Shown: positions 52,401 through 56,560 of the stretch, piece by piece | Numbering within the stretch: the first letter of the stretch is position 1 | Layout of the letters: each line of letters opens with the position of its first letter | Position numbers and translations under genes: made by a program | The notes under the pieces: model-generated | Databases searched by the model: none | What the model saw: only the letters and a program-made list of their open reading frames with translations | What the model was told of the DNA's origin: nothing | Origin: Margaritifera margaritifera | Taxonomy: Eukaryota; Mollusca; Bivalvia; Unionida; Margaritiferidae | Direction: 5' to 3' | Assembly (NCBI GenBank): GCA_029931535.1 | Contig: JAQPZY010001665.1 | Location: forward strand, 2,067,501-2,131,500 | DNA length: 64,000 bases

Positions 52401-52767
52401 TTTTTTCAGCTAATATAATGGATATATGGATGTAATCAGTTTTTTTACTTCAACAAATCAGAGAAAGAATATTTTCTGTAACTATTTAGGGTCTGGAATT
52501 TGTTTTTTTTATTTTTTTTAAATCACAGCCCCTCCCCCCCTTCCCCAATTAAATGGTAAGTTCAGAGTTTGAAATTGTGCACCCTGTCACTCAAGGTTTT
52601 GTTACATAATATTTAATTAAGATGTGCAACTATTTTGTTAATGTTAGCAGTACATCCGTGATTTACATTTCAGAGTTCTGGTGGTAAACCTGGTGTCAAT
52701 CGGCTGGAACACTTATCTTGCATGGAAATCAGAGCATGAAATGAATCATAAACAAGCGTCCCACTAG
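3719..52767 (+). CDS. MPV17: MPV17-family mitochondrial inner-membrane protein, gene span (5' exon missing)
   Basis: Six in-phase exons encode about 163 residues plus a stop. Family landmarks in order: GSLMCAGDIISQ (helix 1), GPIFKTWYWMLD, FFDQGVFAPSF, GALKG, TNYQIWPLVQMCNF, VPVQHRVLVVN and the C-terminal WNTYLAWKS. These are the Mpv17/PMP22 hallmarks. The family are small four-helix proteins; MPV17 sits in the inner mitochondrial membrane and is needed for mtDNA maintenance and dNTP supply. As I recall, human MPV17 is 176 residues with Gly24 split after its first base at c.70. The first exon here starts with the last two bases of that same Gly codon, and exon lengths of 96, 33 and 53 nt match my memory of human. 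Start codon and first ~23 residues were not found in 1-3718. PXMP2 and MPV17L are the alternatives, but the motif run fits MPV17 best. Introns are large and repeat-filled. Confidence 0.9.
4240..4470 (+). repeat. repeat family B, partial copy
   Basis: Contains AATTTGACCAAATTTAACAG, GAAAGCATCCTGACTTCAAG and ACAAATGATGATT. Ends with the family terminus, GGCAAGGTAAGTTATCTTAG then GCTTGGGTCTTTAGTT. Confidence 0.6.
4470..5380. other. intronic DNA without recognised features
   Basis: Part of MPV17 intron 1. Frames here are short and unlike known proteins. Confidence 0.45.
5381..5674. repeat. (CATA)n microsatellite, ~290 bp
   Basis: Uninterrupted CATA tetramers with a (CATG) patch near 5478-5499 and (CACA) patches near 5510-5525 and 5570-5585. 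Long open frames here are repeat artefacts. Confidence 0.97.
5835..7266. repeat. 57-bp minisatellite, about 25 copies
   Basis: Unit core: CATTAGCCCATTTCTTCTGC, ATTCTTACATTTGATTGGCT, ATACCATAATTTGAAAT. 57 is divisible by three, so stretches stay open on both strands (KSLAHFFCIHTFDWLYHNL on plus). Nearly every unit carries GATTGGCT, a reversed CCAAT box. Small indels (AATTAATTAG, TTTTATT) mark subsets of units. Confidence 0.97.
7267..8760. other. intronic DNA, no gene recognised
   Basis: AT-rich, short frames only, no repeat shared with the rest of the window that I could see. Confidence 0.45.
8761..9210 (+). repeat. repeat family B with its 5' end
   Basis: Opens with TTTTAGCTCACCTGGCTGTA and AGGCCAAGTGAGTC, then carries GAATTTTGCCAAATTTGACA-type subunits. 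The same opening is at 53331 and, diverged, at 61906. Confidence 0.65.
9553..11048. repeat. ~42-bp minisatellite, about 34 copies
   Basis: Unit core: ACTATGGTCAACTGGGTAAT, ACATTCCATTGATTATGCCA, GG. A longer variant with TACAGGAATTAAACT recurs (9855, 10205, 10263, 10692, 10750), so the array has internal higher-order structure. Confidence 0.96.
11049..12060. other. intronic DNA with (ATT)n microsatellite at 11487-11530
   Basis: About 14 ATT triplets. An 80-codon plus frame at 11055-11297 matches nothing I recognise. No other structure seen. Confidence 0.6.
12430..13016 (-). pseudogene. decayed hAT-type transposase (RNase H-like and C-terminal dimerisation parts)
   Basis: Two minus-strand fragments in the correct order. 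13016-12855 reads CRSLKFSIMIDESNDQEDDK then MLNVLVRVYD..ISTRFLGIF and a stop: the FS-x-MIDES-(N/T)D catalytic-core segment of hAT transposases. 12565-12455 reads RDISILRKIQSDSR, a stop, then SLDQKTIESLLSVK: the hAT C-terminal dimerisation segment (SxLRKIQ..R..L.q.Ti.sLLs.K). The linking region is lost or too decayed. Stops show it is not functional. It lies antisense within MPV17 intron 1. I could not define its ends. Confidence 0.7.
13020..14340. other. possible flank of hAT remnant, otherwise unassigned
   Basis: 13300-13560 is richer in CpG than its surroundings and holds several GGTAGA motifs (13490, 13521). 13570-14340 shows nothing I can support. Confidence 0.35.
14345..14610. repeat. 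38-bp minisatellite, 7 copies
   Basis: Unit: AAGGAGGGAGGGTGGAGCCA then AACCTGATGACCCATTGT. G-rich on plus (GGAGGGAGGG), unusual in this AT-rich window. Open minus-strand frames are artefacts. Confidence 0.95.
14855..14909. repeat. (AAT)n microsatellite
   Basis: About 18 AAT triplets with one ATT interruption. Confidence 0.95.
14910..15520. other. unassigned; possible tRNA-like relic near 15440-15510 (minus)
   Basis: On the minus strand 15470-15450 reads TAGTTTCAAATCCTGAC, close to a tRNA B box, but no convincing A box lies at the right spacing. A relic SINE is possible. The rest is unremarkable. Confidence 0.2.
15522..16183. repeat. ~60-bp minisatellite with embedded (TA)n, about 12 copies
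   Basis: Constant part: TTGACATATGCCTTGTGTAT, TCTGTGTAAATTTACAATA. It is followed by a TA run of 2 to ~40 dinucleotides (longest 15740-15805) and ACAAGCCCTGA. The minus-strand 230-codon frame is a repeat artefact. Confidence 0.93.
16238..16485. repeat. ~30-bp minisatellite, 8-9 copies
   Basis: Unit: TTTTAAACAGGATCTCCAGC then ATTCCTCAGCA, with small indels. Confidence 0.93.
16486..16887. other. intronic DNA without recognised features
   Basis: Short spacer between two arrays; nothing supported. Confidence 0.5.
16888..18112. repeat. 40-bp minisatellite, about 31 copies, with GTAACATGTTAC palindrome
   Basis: Unit: AGTAACATGTTACAGATTTG then AAGTGTTGCAATAGGCATGA. Most units carry the perfect 12-bp palindrome GTAACATGTTAC. 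The block at 17160-17450 is repeated at about 17680-17980, showing a longer-range duplication. Confidence 0.96.
18448..20408. repeat. 46-bp minisatellite, about 42 copies, with higher-order structure
   Basis: Unit: TAGTCCACACAAAGTACACA, TACCATGATCAAACATTGTC, TTAGTC. A variant with CAGCAGAAAGGACACATACG recurs at 18965, 19195, 19471, 19701 and 20014. The first gaps are 230, 276 and 230, i.e. 5, 6 and 5 units. 18939-19142 and 19445-19648 have identical translations 506 bp (11 units) apart. Confidence 0.97.
20409..20874. other. intronic DNA without recognised features
   Basis: A 72-codon plus frame at 20666-20884 resembles nothing known to me. Confidence 0.45.
20875..20996. repeat. degenerate ~22-25-bp tandem repeat, 5-6 copies
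   Basis: Repeated TATAAGGTGGCTAACCT-like words. Loosely resembles the CTTATAAGGCCACC words of the transposon end at 21886. Confidence 0.7.
21046..21232 (+). mobile_element. tRNA-derived SINE
   Basis: A box TAGCTCAGTGGTTAGC at 21048-21063 and B-box-like GTGTGGGATAAAATCC near 21087-21102 have tRNA spacing. The body contains TCTTTGGCAAGACAGTTTAC, which recalls the conserved central word (CTTGGGCAAGACACTTA) of V-type SINEs as I remember it. The tail is A-rich (CCATAAAATAAAAACC). The degenerate B box makes a functional tRNA unlikely. Confidence 0.6.
21372..21503. mobile_element. palindromic MITE-like element, copy 1
   Basis: Contains GAGAGACCAGATTCTC, AGAGACCATGATTTTTGGTA and TTGGTCTTTCATGACAG. 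Ends are imperfectly inverted (ACAGTAAATTTAAACCTG against TACTGTAGAATCTGTC reversed). Same structure as 62738-62817. Confidence 0.5.
21640..21885. repeat. (TA)n and TA/CATA-rich simple sequence
   Basis: Pure (TA)n at 21648-21699, then an ATACATATAC-type mixture to 21880. Directly abuts the DNA transposon end. Confidence 0.9.
21886..22993. mobile_element. non-autonomous DNA transposon, ~1.1 kb, inside CATA repeats
   Basis: Left end reads GGTCCCCCTCTTATAAGGCC; the right end reversed reads GGTCCCCCTCTTGAACGGCC. Subterminal GTGGCC words cluster at both ends (21922, 21943, 22811, 22880, 22935, 22951). The left end is itself a ~80-bp hairpin. An internal hairpin has ~30-bp arms at 22583-22612 and 22629-22658 (GTTAGCTTTTGTCA and its reverse). 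No transposase frame, so non-autonomous. CATA-type repeats flank both sides, consistent with insertion into a microsatellite. Superfamily not assigned. Confidence 0.72.
22994..23050. repeat. (CATA)n microsatellite
   Basis: Tetramers directly after the transposon end; likely the other half of the target microsatellite. Confidence 0.9.
23063..23250 (+). pseudogene. Penelope-like (GIY-YIG) element C-terminal tail
   Basis: A single frame reads SSNVSIHFNTNNHSLHDFSF then PID..RLIKESYWINQLETHF and a stop. HFN-x3-HS-x2-DF followed by E-x-(Y/F)WI-x2-L-x-T is the tail of GIY-YIG endonuclease domains in Penelope-like elements and relatives. The usual closing P-x-GLN is lost. The upstream part of the element is absent, replaced by CATA repeat. 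Confidence 0.55.
23375..23700 (+). repeat. repeat family D, copy 2
   Basis: Shares GGAGTTTCCTCACAATTTCT, CATGATTGGAATG, GTGACATGTGCT and AAATTTATGATGAATA with 25790-26110. Element type unknown. Confidence 0.6.
23709..24652. repeat. 35-bp minisatellite, about 28 copies
   Basis: Unit: GTGTCCATCATCTATAGTGC then ATTGTCTGGTGCATG. A shorter unit lacking GTCTGGTG and a GCCCCTTC variant alternate. The block 24154-24340 recurs at 24415-24600, a higher-order duplication. Confidence 0.96.
24653..25790 (+). repeat. repeat family B, long copy (about 8 subunits of ~135-150 bp)
   Basis: Each subunit has ACTGC..AACAGAATTTGACC, AATTTGACAGAAAGCATCCT, TTTCAAATTTGTACAAATGA and a CATCAAATATGGC..TTACTAAAAATAG end. 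Closes with TCATCCAGGTGAGTGATCTC then ACTTGGGTCTTTTGTTAAT. The opening AGCTCACCT and closing AGGTGAG are mirror images, so the family may be bounded by short inverted repeats. Confidence 0.75.
25790..26400 (+). repeat. repeat family D, copies 3 and 4 in tandem
   Basis: 25790-26110 pairs with 23375-23690 and 26150-26390 pairs with 1-260. Both halves share the ..CTGTTGCTAGTGATGG- or CATCAGTGATTGGAATTTT-type core, suggesting one family with two diverged tandem units. Confidence 0.6.
26493..26705. mobile_element. twin-hairpin MITE, copy 1
   Basis: ~34-bp terminal inverted repeats: 26497-26530 begins ATACTTGCTTATAAGTCAAG; 26668-26701 reversed begins ATACTCGCTTATAAGTCAAG. Inside are two separate hairpins: CCTGATCTG..CAGATCAGG (26539-26575) and ACCCAGATCTGCC..GGCAGATCTGGGT (26620-26663). 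Non-coding. Lies ~140 bp before an MPV17 exon. Confidence 0.8.
26844..26933 (+). CDS. MPV17: MPV17 exon (second visible)
   Basis: Acceptor ttttctag ends at 26843, donor GTAAGT starts at 26934. Thirty whole codons read GPIFKTWYWMLDSTFRRAKF onward to FFDQ. The GP-x3-WY-x2-LD pattern and the closing DQ are diagnostic of the Mpv17/PMP22 family. Phase 0 at both ends. Confidence 0.93.
27330..27920 (+). repeat. repeat family B, copy with ~4 subunits
   Basis: Starts after the diverged opening CTAGCTGGCCTGTCCATATG at 27251 and carries the AACAGAAAGCATCCTGGCAT and ACAAATGATGC words. Lies in MPV17 intron 2. Confidence 0.7.
28319..28400. repeat. (TA)n microsatellite, ~82 bp
   Basis: Pure alternating TA. 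The surrounding 27920-28480 is otherwise unassigned AT-rich DNA. Confidence 0.97.
28480..29345 (+). repeat. repeat family A, ~6 tandem subunits of ~145 bp
   Basis: Subunit words: TTTGCATTTAGCTCAGTTTC, TACAGTCATGAAACTTGATG, ATTCATCTTGGAGGGTACTG, AGGTCAGAGTGACCTACTTT. Perfect AGGTCAnnnTGACCT at 28872-28886 and 29163-29177; one mismatch at 28730-28744. Confidence 0.8.
29491..29835. repeat. 49-bp minisatellite, 7 near-identical copies
   Basis: Unit: TCTATGTTGGAGTGGCGGAG, GTGGAGGTACCTGTGTGACA, CTCACTCTT. Only a few substitutions (29516, 29579, 29801) across seven units; GC-rich relative to the surroundings. Confidence 0.97.
29836..30139. other. intron 2 end, no other feature
   Basis: Ends with the pyrimidine-rich tract and acceptor TCTGTTTCAG of the next MPV17 exon. 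Nothing else supported. Confidence 0.5.
30140..30235 (+). CDS. MPV17: MPV17 exon (third visible)
   Basis: Acceptor tctgtttcag ends at 30139, donor GTAATT starts at 30236. Thirty-two codons read GVFAPSFILFFYIAMGALKG and then a charged DSMDEIKDRVHK. The hydrophobic stretch is the third membrane helix. GALKG corresponds to the G-x-L-x-G turn of the family. It lies between two blocks of repeat family A. Confidence 0.93.
30390..30810 (+). repeat. repeat family A, ~3 subunits
   Basis: Same words as 28480-29345 (GTACAGTCATGAAGCTTGAT, TAGGTCACAGT). Half-site palindromes here are degraded. With the upstream block it brackets the MPV17 exon at 30140. Confidence 0.7.
31154..31186 (+). CDS. MPV17: MPV17 micro-exon (33 nt)
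   Basis: Eleven codons, DYFAVMYTNYQ, between acceptor ttttcag (to 31153) and donor GTAAGC (from 31187). Too short for ORF scans, but required to join the flanking exons in phase. The DY..A..TNY run aligns with the segment before WP in MPV17 proteins. Confidence 0.9.
31187..31600. other. intronic DNA without recognised features
   Basis: Start of MPV17 intron 4; includes an A-rich patch at 31326-31341. Nothing supported. Confidence 0.45.
31603..32190. repeat. 144-bp satellite, 4 units
   Basis: GCATATTAATGAGG starts recur at 31603 (diverged), 31747, 31891, 32035 and 32179, exactly 144 apart. Each unit has TCTGATTGGCTGA (a CCAAT box), AATCCAGATGTTGTATTTCT and ATCACATTTGCTGTATAGCC. The last unit is strongly diverged. 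Related single copies lie near 36840-37060 and 39225-39330. The minus 118-codon frame follows from 144 being divisible by three. Confidence 0.93.
32746..33480 (+). pseudogene. LINE ORF2 N-terminus: 2A-like motif and APE endonuclease, broken
   Basis: One frame reads SPFVCLLLLLAHDVETKPGP (32746-32805), then RGLSVCHVNSQSM..KIDYIKIEL, a stop, then IITVSETWL. GL-x-(V/I)-x-H-x-N and SETWL are APE endonuclease motifs. Frame 33098-33343 adds RRKLLIGIFYVHPR and IITLEDSNKDLM, matching the GDFN motif with substitutions. Frame 33344-33440 adds STLIDLILMSD and CSDHNP, the catalytic SDH. DVETKPGP departs from the usual D-x-E-x-NPGP at the N (now K), and the preceding G is H. It is degenerate. Confidence 0.7.
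34236..35740 (+). pseudogene. LINE reverse transcriptase and C-terminal region, broken
   Basis: RT blocks in order: VTPIHKKGDKNVSNYRPISL (34250s), LQSGFTPKDS, CDISKAFDQVWH (34504), VPQGSILGP (34677), and the catalytic FADD in GLFADDISL (34760s). Next, RPLLDYGDCIWDNC (35128) and a 128-codon frame to 35517. Last, CGELETTKHFLLGC near 35690, a C-x-H-x-C knuckle typical of the C-terminus of these LINEs. Frameshifts at ~34490 and ~34870 and several stops break it. Confidence 0.8.
36420..39975. other. intron 4 DNA, mostly unassigned
   Basis: 36840-37060 and 39225-39330 hold single copies related to the 144-bp satellite. 36430-36740 holds a diffuse element with TATAATG/GTTATAG words, weakly like 60275-60430. 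Two 18-24-bp direct duplications lie at 37029-37110. A 125-codon minus frame at 37546-37169 is not recognised. No gene supported. Confidence 0.4.
39976..40185. mobile_element. twin-hairpin MITE, copy 2 (reverse orientation)
   Basis: Begins TACCGTATATACTCA and ends with the reverse of ATACTGTATATACTT. The two hairpins appear in reversed order relative to 26493-26705: ACCCAGATCTGCC..GGCAGATCTGGGT (40023-40065) first, then ACATAGACCCTGATCTGCC paired with CAGATCAGGGTCTATGT (to ~40141). So it is the same element inserted in the opposite direction. Confidence 0.8.
40412..40660. repeat. 37-bp minisatellite, ~7 copies
   Basis: Unit: CAAAGTCATCATGTTATAAC then ATGATTGTTGGGGTCCA. Contains the near-palindrome ATCATGTTATAACATGAT. 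Confidence 0.95.
40661..41835. other. intronic DNA without recognised features
   Basis: 41040-41240 is slightly richer in CG and GTAC words (TACAGTACCGTACTTAAT). No gene or repeat supported. Confidence 0.4.
41838..42131. repeat. 36-bp minisatellite, 8 copies
   Basis: Unit: AGGACAGGTGAAGTTAGTGT then ACTTTGTACTATTTCA. Divisible by three and open on both strands (SVLCTISRTGEV on plus, EIVQSTLTSPVL on minus). No splice or start context supports a gene. Confidence 0.96.
42132..42647. other. end of intron 4, no feature
   Basis: Nothing beyond the acceptor of the MPV17 exon at 42648. Confidence 0.45.
42648..42700 (+). CDS. MPV17: MPV17 exon (fifth visible)
   Basis: Acceptor ttttacag ends at 42647, donor GTAAGC starts at 42701. 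It reads IWPLVQMCNFTFVPVQH and then AG, the first two bases of an Arg codon completed by A at 52674. WP-x2-Q-x2-NF-x3-VP is the strongest signature of the family. 53 nt. Confidence 0.94.
43151..43225. repeat. inverted repeat (hairpin)
   Basis: Arms CGAGAACAAGGTTCTTGA (43151-43168) and TCAAGAACCTTGTTCGAG (43208-43225). A second shorter pair, GTGGTTCTT and AAGAACCAC, overlaps. No element recognised. Confidence 0.6.
43720..44343. repeat. repeat family C, 4 subunits
   Basis: Words: TTTCTGCACAATAACATTAG, CCAAACTTCGTGGATGGCTT, GCACTTGGGTAACGAAG, AAAGGTCAAGGTCACTG. Same family at 59117-60030 and 63780-64000. Direct half-sites AGGTCAAGGTCA at 43992-44003. Confidence 0.75.
44344..44408. repeat. isolated single unit of the 70-bp array
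   Basis: Matches the 50443-51852 unit: TCCATAGAGAGGACTACTGT, ACATTGAATGGTATATTATA, GTAGGGTACACAGGCAATAT. The GTAGGGTACACAGG variant is otherwise found only in the first unit at 50443. Confidence 0.85.
44430..44830. repeat. AGCTCG-rich element, left copy
   Basis: Dense GAGCTCG/AGCTCGC/CGCGAGC words, with three loose ~90-bp repeats (ACTAAAACTTTGCATGCGTG, GCTAAAACTTTGCACGCGAT). 44549-44600 (CTTATAAAAATGCAATCCTA, then GCGAGCTTGTGATAGC) pairs in reverse with 50385-50437. Confidence 0.65.
44831..48830. other. interior of putative 6 kb insertion, unassigned
   Basis: No transposase, RT or host exon recognised. Short AAT runs at 47679-47696 and 47950-47964. 48280-48660 has many CACATGA/CATATGAG words. 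Part of MPV17 intron 5. Confidence 0.4.
48905..49919 (+). pseudogene. possible processed retrocopy ending in poly(A)
   Basis: An open frame at 48938-49246 (102 codons, LSDEQLNLLTSVLGNNEPKK.. to ..VCDNHSIMQS) precedes ~650 bases of AT-rich DNA. An ATTAAA signal lies at about 49880 and an A20 run at 49900-49919. This is the shape of a reverse-transcribed mRNA. The protein is not recognised and no target duplication was found, so it could instead be the tail of an unknown retroelement. Confidence 0.35.
50342..50442. repeat. AGCTCG-rich element, right copy (inverted)
   Basis: Reverse complement of part of 44530-44640: ATCACAAGCTCGTGCGAGCT then TAGGATTGCATTTTTATAAG. It abuts the first unit of the 70-bp array. 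Confidence 0.7.
50443..51852. repeat. 70-bp minisatellite, ~20 copies
   Basis: Unit: CACTTCCTCCATAGAGGGGG, ACTACTGTACATTGGATGGT, ATATTATAGTATGGTACAGA, GGCAATATCC. Two alternating subtypes (CTTCCTCC and CTTCTTCT). The core AGAGGGGGACTACTGTACAT resembles the transposon end at 22980-22995. Confidence 0.97.
51853..52673. other. end of intron 5, no feature
   Basis: Frames of 69-77 codons on both strands are not recognised; C-rich run at 52531-52547. Confidence 0.4.
52674..52767 (+). CDS. MPV17: MPV17 terminal coding exon
   Basis: Acceptor tttacatttcag ends at 52673. The first A completes Arg (AG|A), then VLVVNLVSIGWNTYLAWKS and a hydrophilic tail EHEMNHKQASH before TAG at 52765-52767. WN-x-YL-x-WK is the conserved C-terminal signature. 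The tail is about eight residues longer than I recall for human MPV17. Confidence 0.93.
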
Positions 52768-53330
52768 AGGCAGAAATCATATTACAGTAAATATTATATT
52801 ATGTGAGCTTGAAGACACTTTATAACATGGCTGTCAAATCATACTATGATCTTCTTGCCCAGAATCAATATTTTCATAAAATCTCACATAAATCTTGATT
52901 TTTCCTTCATATTCTGTATACAATTCTGCAGAAGTGACAAAACATTTTACTTATCCAGCAATATTTAAAGTTGTCCCAGACTGCTGGGAAAGGGATTTAT
53001 CCACACATGTTAAATATGTAATTAAATGTTCTGGTATCCAACCGGATGATAATTATCAGCTAGATTTTCATATACATATTGGTAATGCAGCATGTGAATT
53101 AGTAACTACCTTCCACCCATAGTCACTATTAGTATTGCGGATATTGAGATACAACTGTGTAATAAAGTTACCTTTTACAGGTATTTGTATATGCTGTAAA
53201 TATTTGCAATTTATATTTGTATACATATTGTCTTCCTGACAGAAATGAACAGTAATCATTTAAATGAGTCATAATCATTTACTACTTGATCTATTTACAG
53301 GTAAAAACTAAACACGCAAAAAAATTCTTT
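52768..53330 (+). other. probable MPV17 3' UTR and downstream DNA
   Basis: Follows the MPV17 stop; AATAAA at 53161. A 75-codon plus frame at 52895-53122 is not recognised. Confidence 0.4.
53161..53166 (+). promoter_or_regulatory. candidate polyadenylation signal for MPV17
   Basis: AATAAA, 394 bases after the MPV17 stop, in AT-rich DNA just before family B begins at 53331. Inferred from position only; no transcript evidence. Confidence 0.3.
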
Positions 53331-54165
53331 TTAGCTCACCTGGCTGTAAGGCTAAGAGAACTTTTGGTATGCACCTGTCCTGTGTCTAGTGTGTGTCATT
53401 TGGAGAGTATCTTGTCTGACATCCATCAACATTTGCTATTTTAAACTTCTCAAGAACCACCTAAACAATTTTAGCTAAGTTTGGCAGAGAACCTCCTTGC
53501 ATAAAGGACTTTTGAATTTTTACAAATGATGCTGATTTGCCTTCTCATATGGCTGATGTTACTAACAGTGGAGAAACTTTTAAAAGACTTTTCAAAAACT
53601 GTATAACAAAACTTTGCAAAATTTGACAGAAAGCATCCAGGCATTAATGCTTATACAGATGATCCTAACTTTCCATAAGATATAGATGCCGTTGCTAACA
53701 ATAGAACACCTTGAAATTACTTATTCTTAAAAACCGCTCAACAGAATTTTACCAAATTTGTCAGAAAGCATCCTGGCAATGAAAGGCTTTCAAACTTTTA
53801 GAAATGTTGCCAATCTGCTATCAAATATGGCTGTTGTTACTAAAAACTGAAAAATATATTTAAATGACCTTATCAATTAAAAAAACACTAAACAGAATTA
53901 GACCAACTTTCACATAAAGCATCCTGGCAAATATACCTTTCAGTATAGGATGAATGATGCTGATGTGCCTTCAAATATGAATGAAGATACTAAAAATAGA
54001 GAAACCTTGAAACAACTGTCATTTGCAATCAACAGAATTGGAAGAATTTCTACATAAAACATCATACTGACCCAGATTTATTGCCCAACCGCTCTTGTAT
54101 TTGGCTATTAGGCAGATATCACCCACTTGAGTGATCTTGTGCCCACTTGAGTATCTTTTGTTATT
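53331..54165 (+). repeat. repeat family B, complete-looking copy
   Basis: Opens TTTTTAGCTCACCTGGCTGT and ends CACCCACTTGAGTGATCTTG then TTTTGTTATTC, with ~5 subunits of the GACAGAAAGCATCC type between. The best copy for defining both ends. Confidence 0.8.
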
Positions 54166-54600
54166 CATGTGGTACACAATTTTTGTAGATATTTGTTTTT
54201 GTTCCTTTGAACCACAGATTAACACAAGTAAATACCAGCTTATATGACACTGTGAGTAATACCGGTCGAGTCTGAGATAATGACCTAAATACATACCCTA
54301 ACTTAAAGAATCTGAGCATGGTGCAGTTACATACCAAGTTACATGACTCCATAGCCAATAGTACCTGAGAAAATGGACTAAACAAAGAGGTTAACCAAAA
54401 TCACTGGATTGTGAAATATAGGTCAGAGTGACCTAATTTTCATTGGAAGGTGTAGTACTTAACATGACTCTGCAAGCAATAATGTGTGAGAAAATTACAT
54501 AAATGCAAACCCATCCTCTAGCCTCTAGCCTGAGAGTTGACATTGGACAGATGGACAGACAGACATCATCAGTCCACAAGCCAAACAAGTCAGAATTGTT
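54166..54600. repeat. insert-like segment with a family A-type palindrome
   Basis: Carries AGGTCAGAGTGACCT at 54420-54434 and ends near ACAGACAGACATCATCAG. Its words (ACATGACTC..GCAATAGT..GAGAAAAT) repeat about 140 bp apart (54340, 54460), so it is a further tandem family. Confidence 0.5.
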
Positions 54601-55150
54601 TTGCTATCAGGGCAGAAACAGAATAACCTTTAATTGACTTCTTCTCAAAGACATTGGCCAAATTTACAGAAAGCTCCCTGGCATGATGGGCTTTCAGTTT
54701 GGTACAAATTATGCCAATTTGCCATCCAGTATGTGTGCCATTGCTAAAAAGTTTGTAAACAAAACTTGAAAAGACGTCTTAATAATTGCTCAACAGAATA
54801 TTATAAACCAGATTTAACAGAAAGCACCCAAGCATGAAGGTCCTTCATATTTCTACGAATCATGCCAATCCATTATTAGATATGGCCACAGTTACACCCC
54901 TCAAGAGAATTTGAACAAATTTAGGGGCTGATGAAATTTTGAATTATTGATGCTGATCTGTCATCAGACATGGTTGCTGTTGGTAAAAATAAAGACAACA
55001 TGAAACAGTTGTTTTCATAACATATCCAATCAACAGCATTGAAAGAAATTTCTACAGAAAGCATCATATTGACCCATATTTCTTGGCCAGATGATCTTGT
55101 AATTGGCTATTGGGCAGATGTCCAAATTATCTTAGACCCACTTGGGCCTC
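54600..55150 (+). repeat. repeat family B, second copy
   Basis: Words AATTTACAGAAAGCTCCCTG, AACAGAAAGCACCCAAGCAT, CATATTTCTTGGCCAGATGA. Ends ACCCACTTGGGCCTCTTATT. Confidence 0.7.
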
Positions 55151-55267
55151 TTATTGCTTTTATGTAAACATTTACACTGGTAAAAATAGTCTGTTATAAG
55201 ATATTCTTGCATAATTCAGCCAGTTTTAGCTGGTTTGATGTATAAAATGTTGCGCTGCAAGTAGTTT

Positions 55268-55870
55268 CAAATATTGGAATATCACTTGATATTTAGAAGT
55301 ATATGTTCATTATATATTACTCATTCAGGGCTTAGTCACTTGTACAGTTGGAGAATATCACATGATATTTGGAAAGATATGTTGATTATATATGATTCAT
55401 TCAGGGCTTTGTCACTTGTACAGTTGGAGAATATCACATGATATTTAGAAAGATACGTTGATGGTATATACTCATTCAGCACTTTGTCACTTGTGCAGTG
55501 GGGGAACATCACATGATATTTAGAAAGATACGTTGATGGTATATACTCATTCAGCACTTTGTCACTTGTGCAGTGGGGGAACATCACATGATATTTAGAA
55601 AGATACGTTGATGGTATATACTCATTCAGCACTTTGTCACTTGTGCAGTGGGGGAATATCACATGATATTTAGAAAGATACGTTGATGATATATACTCAT
55701 TCAGCACTTTGTCACTTGTGCAGTGGGGGAATATCACATGATATTTGGAAAGATATGTTGATGGTATATACTCATTCAGCACTTTGTCACTTGTACAGTG
55801 GGGGAACATCACATGATATTTGGAAAGATACGTTGATTGTACATGCTTATTCAAGGCTTGGTCATTTGGC
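55268..55870. repeat. 75-bp minisatellite, 8 copies
   Basis: Unit: CAGTGGGGGAACATCACATG, ATATTTAGAAAGATACGTTG, ATGGTATATACTCATTCAGC, ACTTTGTCACTTGTG. Period 75 from 55496 to 55571. Yields a 214-codon minus frame with a 25-residue repeat (STYLSKYHVMFPHCTSDKVL). It has no start context or family match, so I treat it as non-coding. Confidence 0.95.
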
Positions 55871-56560
55871 AGACCATTTGGGTACCCTGCCAAATCTGGG
55901 TACCATGATGTTATAGATGAGCAAATATGATAGGTACTTGTGCGAAGAAGAAAAATTGCATACAAGCATAAATGCATCAAGGCATGTTATCTACTGAGAA
56001 CTTATCATGCATATCTACTTGAACGACAACACCAACAAAGATTTGAATTTATCTTATGCCCATGAAAAAGTATCATTGAGTGTTTGGGTTGTATGTTGAT
56101 TATTGAGTGTGCATTGGACAGCTTTATTTCAGATTTTCTTGTAATTTAATAAGTCCTCACCTAATTCACTTGATATTTAGAATGAAATATAATATTACCA
56201 TAAACTTCTCTTATTTCTGTACCACACTTATGCCTGGGTCATGTCACTGGATAGGAAGGGCCATGGGGTCAAAAAGTAACACTTTGAATAAAGTGTTTTT
56301 TATATCAAATTTCATATGTCAATAACCCAATATCAATTCACATCATTTGGAATATAACATCATCATATACTTCCCTTTCTCCATATGCCACTCGTGCACT
56401 GGGTTAGGGCCATTGGGCCAAAGGAGTTGTCTTCAGATGGATCTAAAGCTCATCTCTAGGGCCATCTCATGTGTTTCTTAAGGAACAGTTTTTTGTAGCT
56501 GACCTCTGCAAATTGCACCTGCCCCCTGGGAGATGGCTACAAGTGCTAACTTTGTCCACA
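55871..56560. other. unassigned AT-rich DNA
   Basis: Phrases GGGTCATGTCACTGGATAGG and TTGGGCCAAAGGAGTTGTC suggest another diverged repeat; no gene supported. Confidence 0.4.

Noticed and set aside
55336..55980. 214-codon minus-strand frame with 25-residue repeats
   Set aside because: Explained by a 75-bp minisatellite; the non-repeat ends show no recognisable domain.
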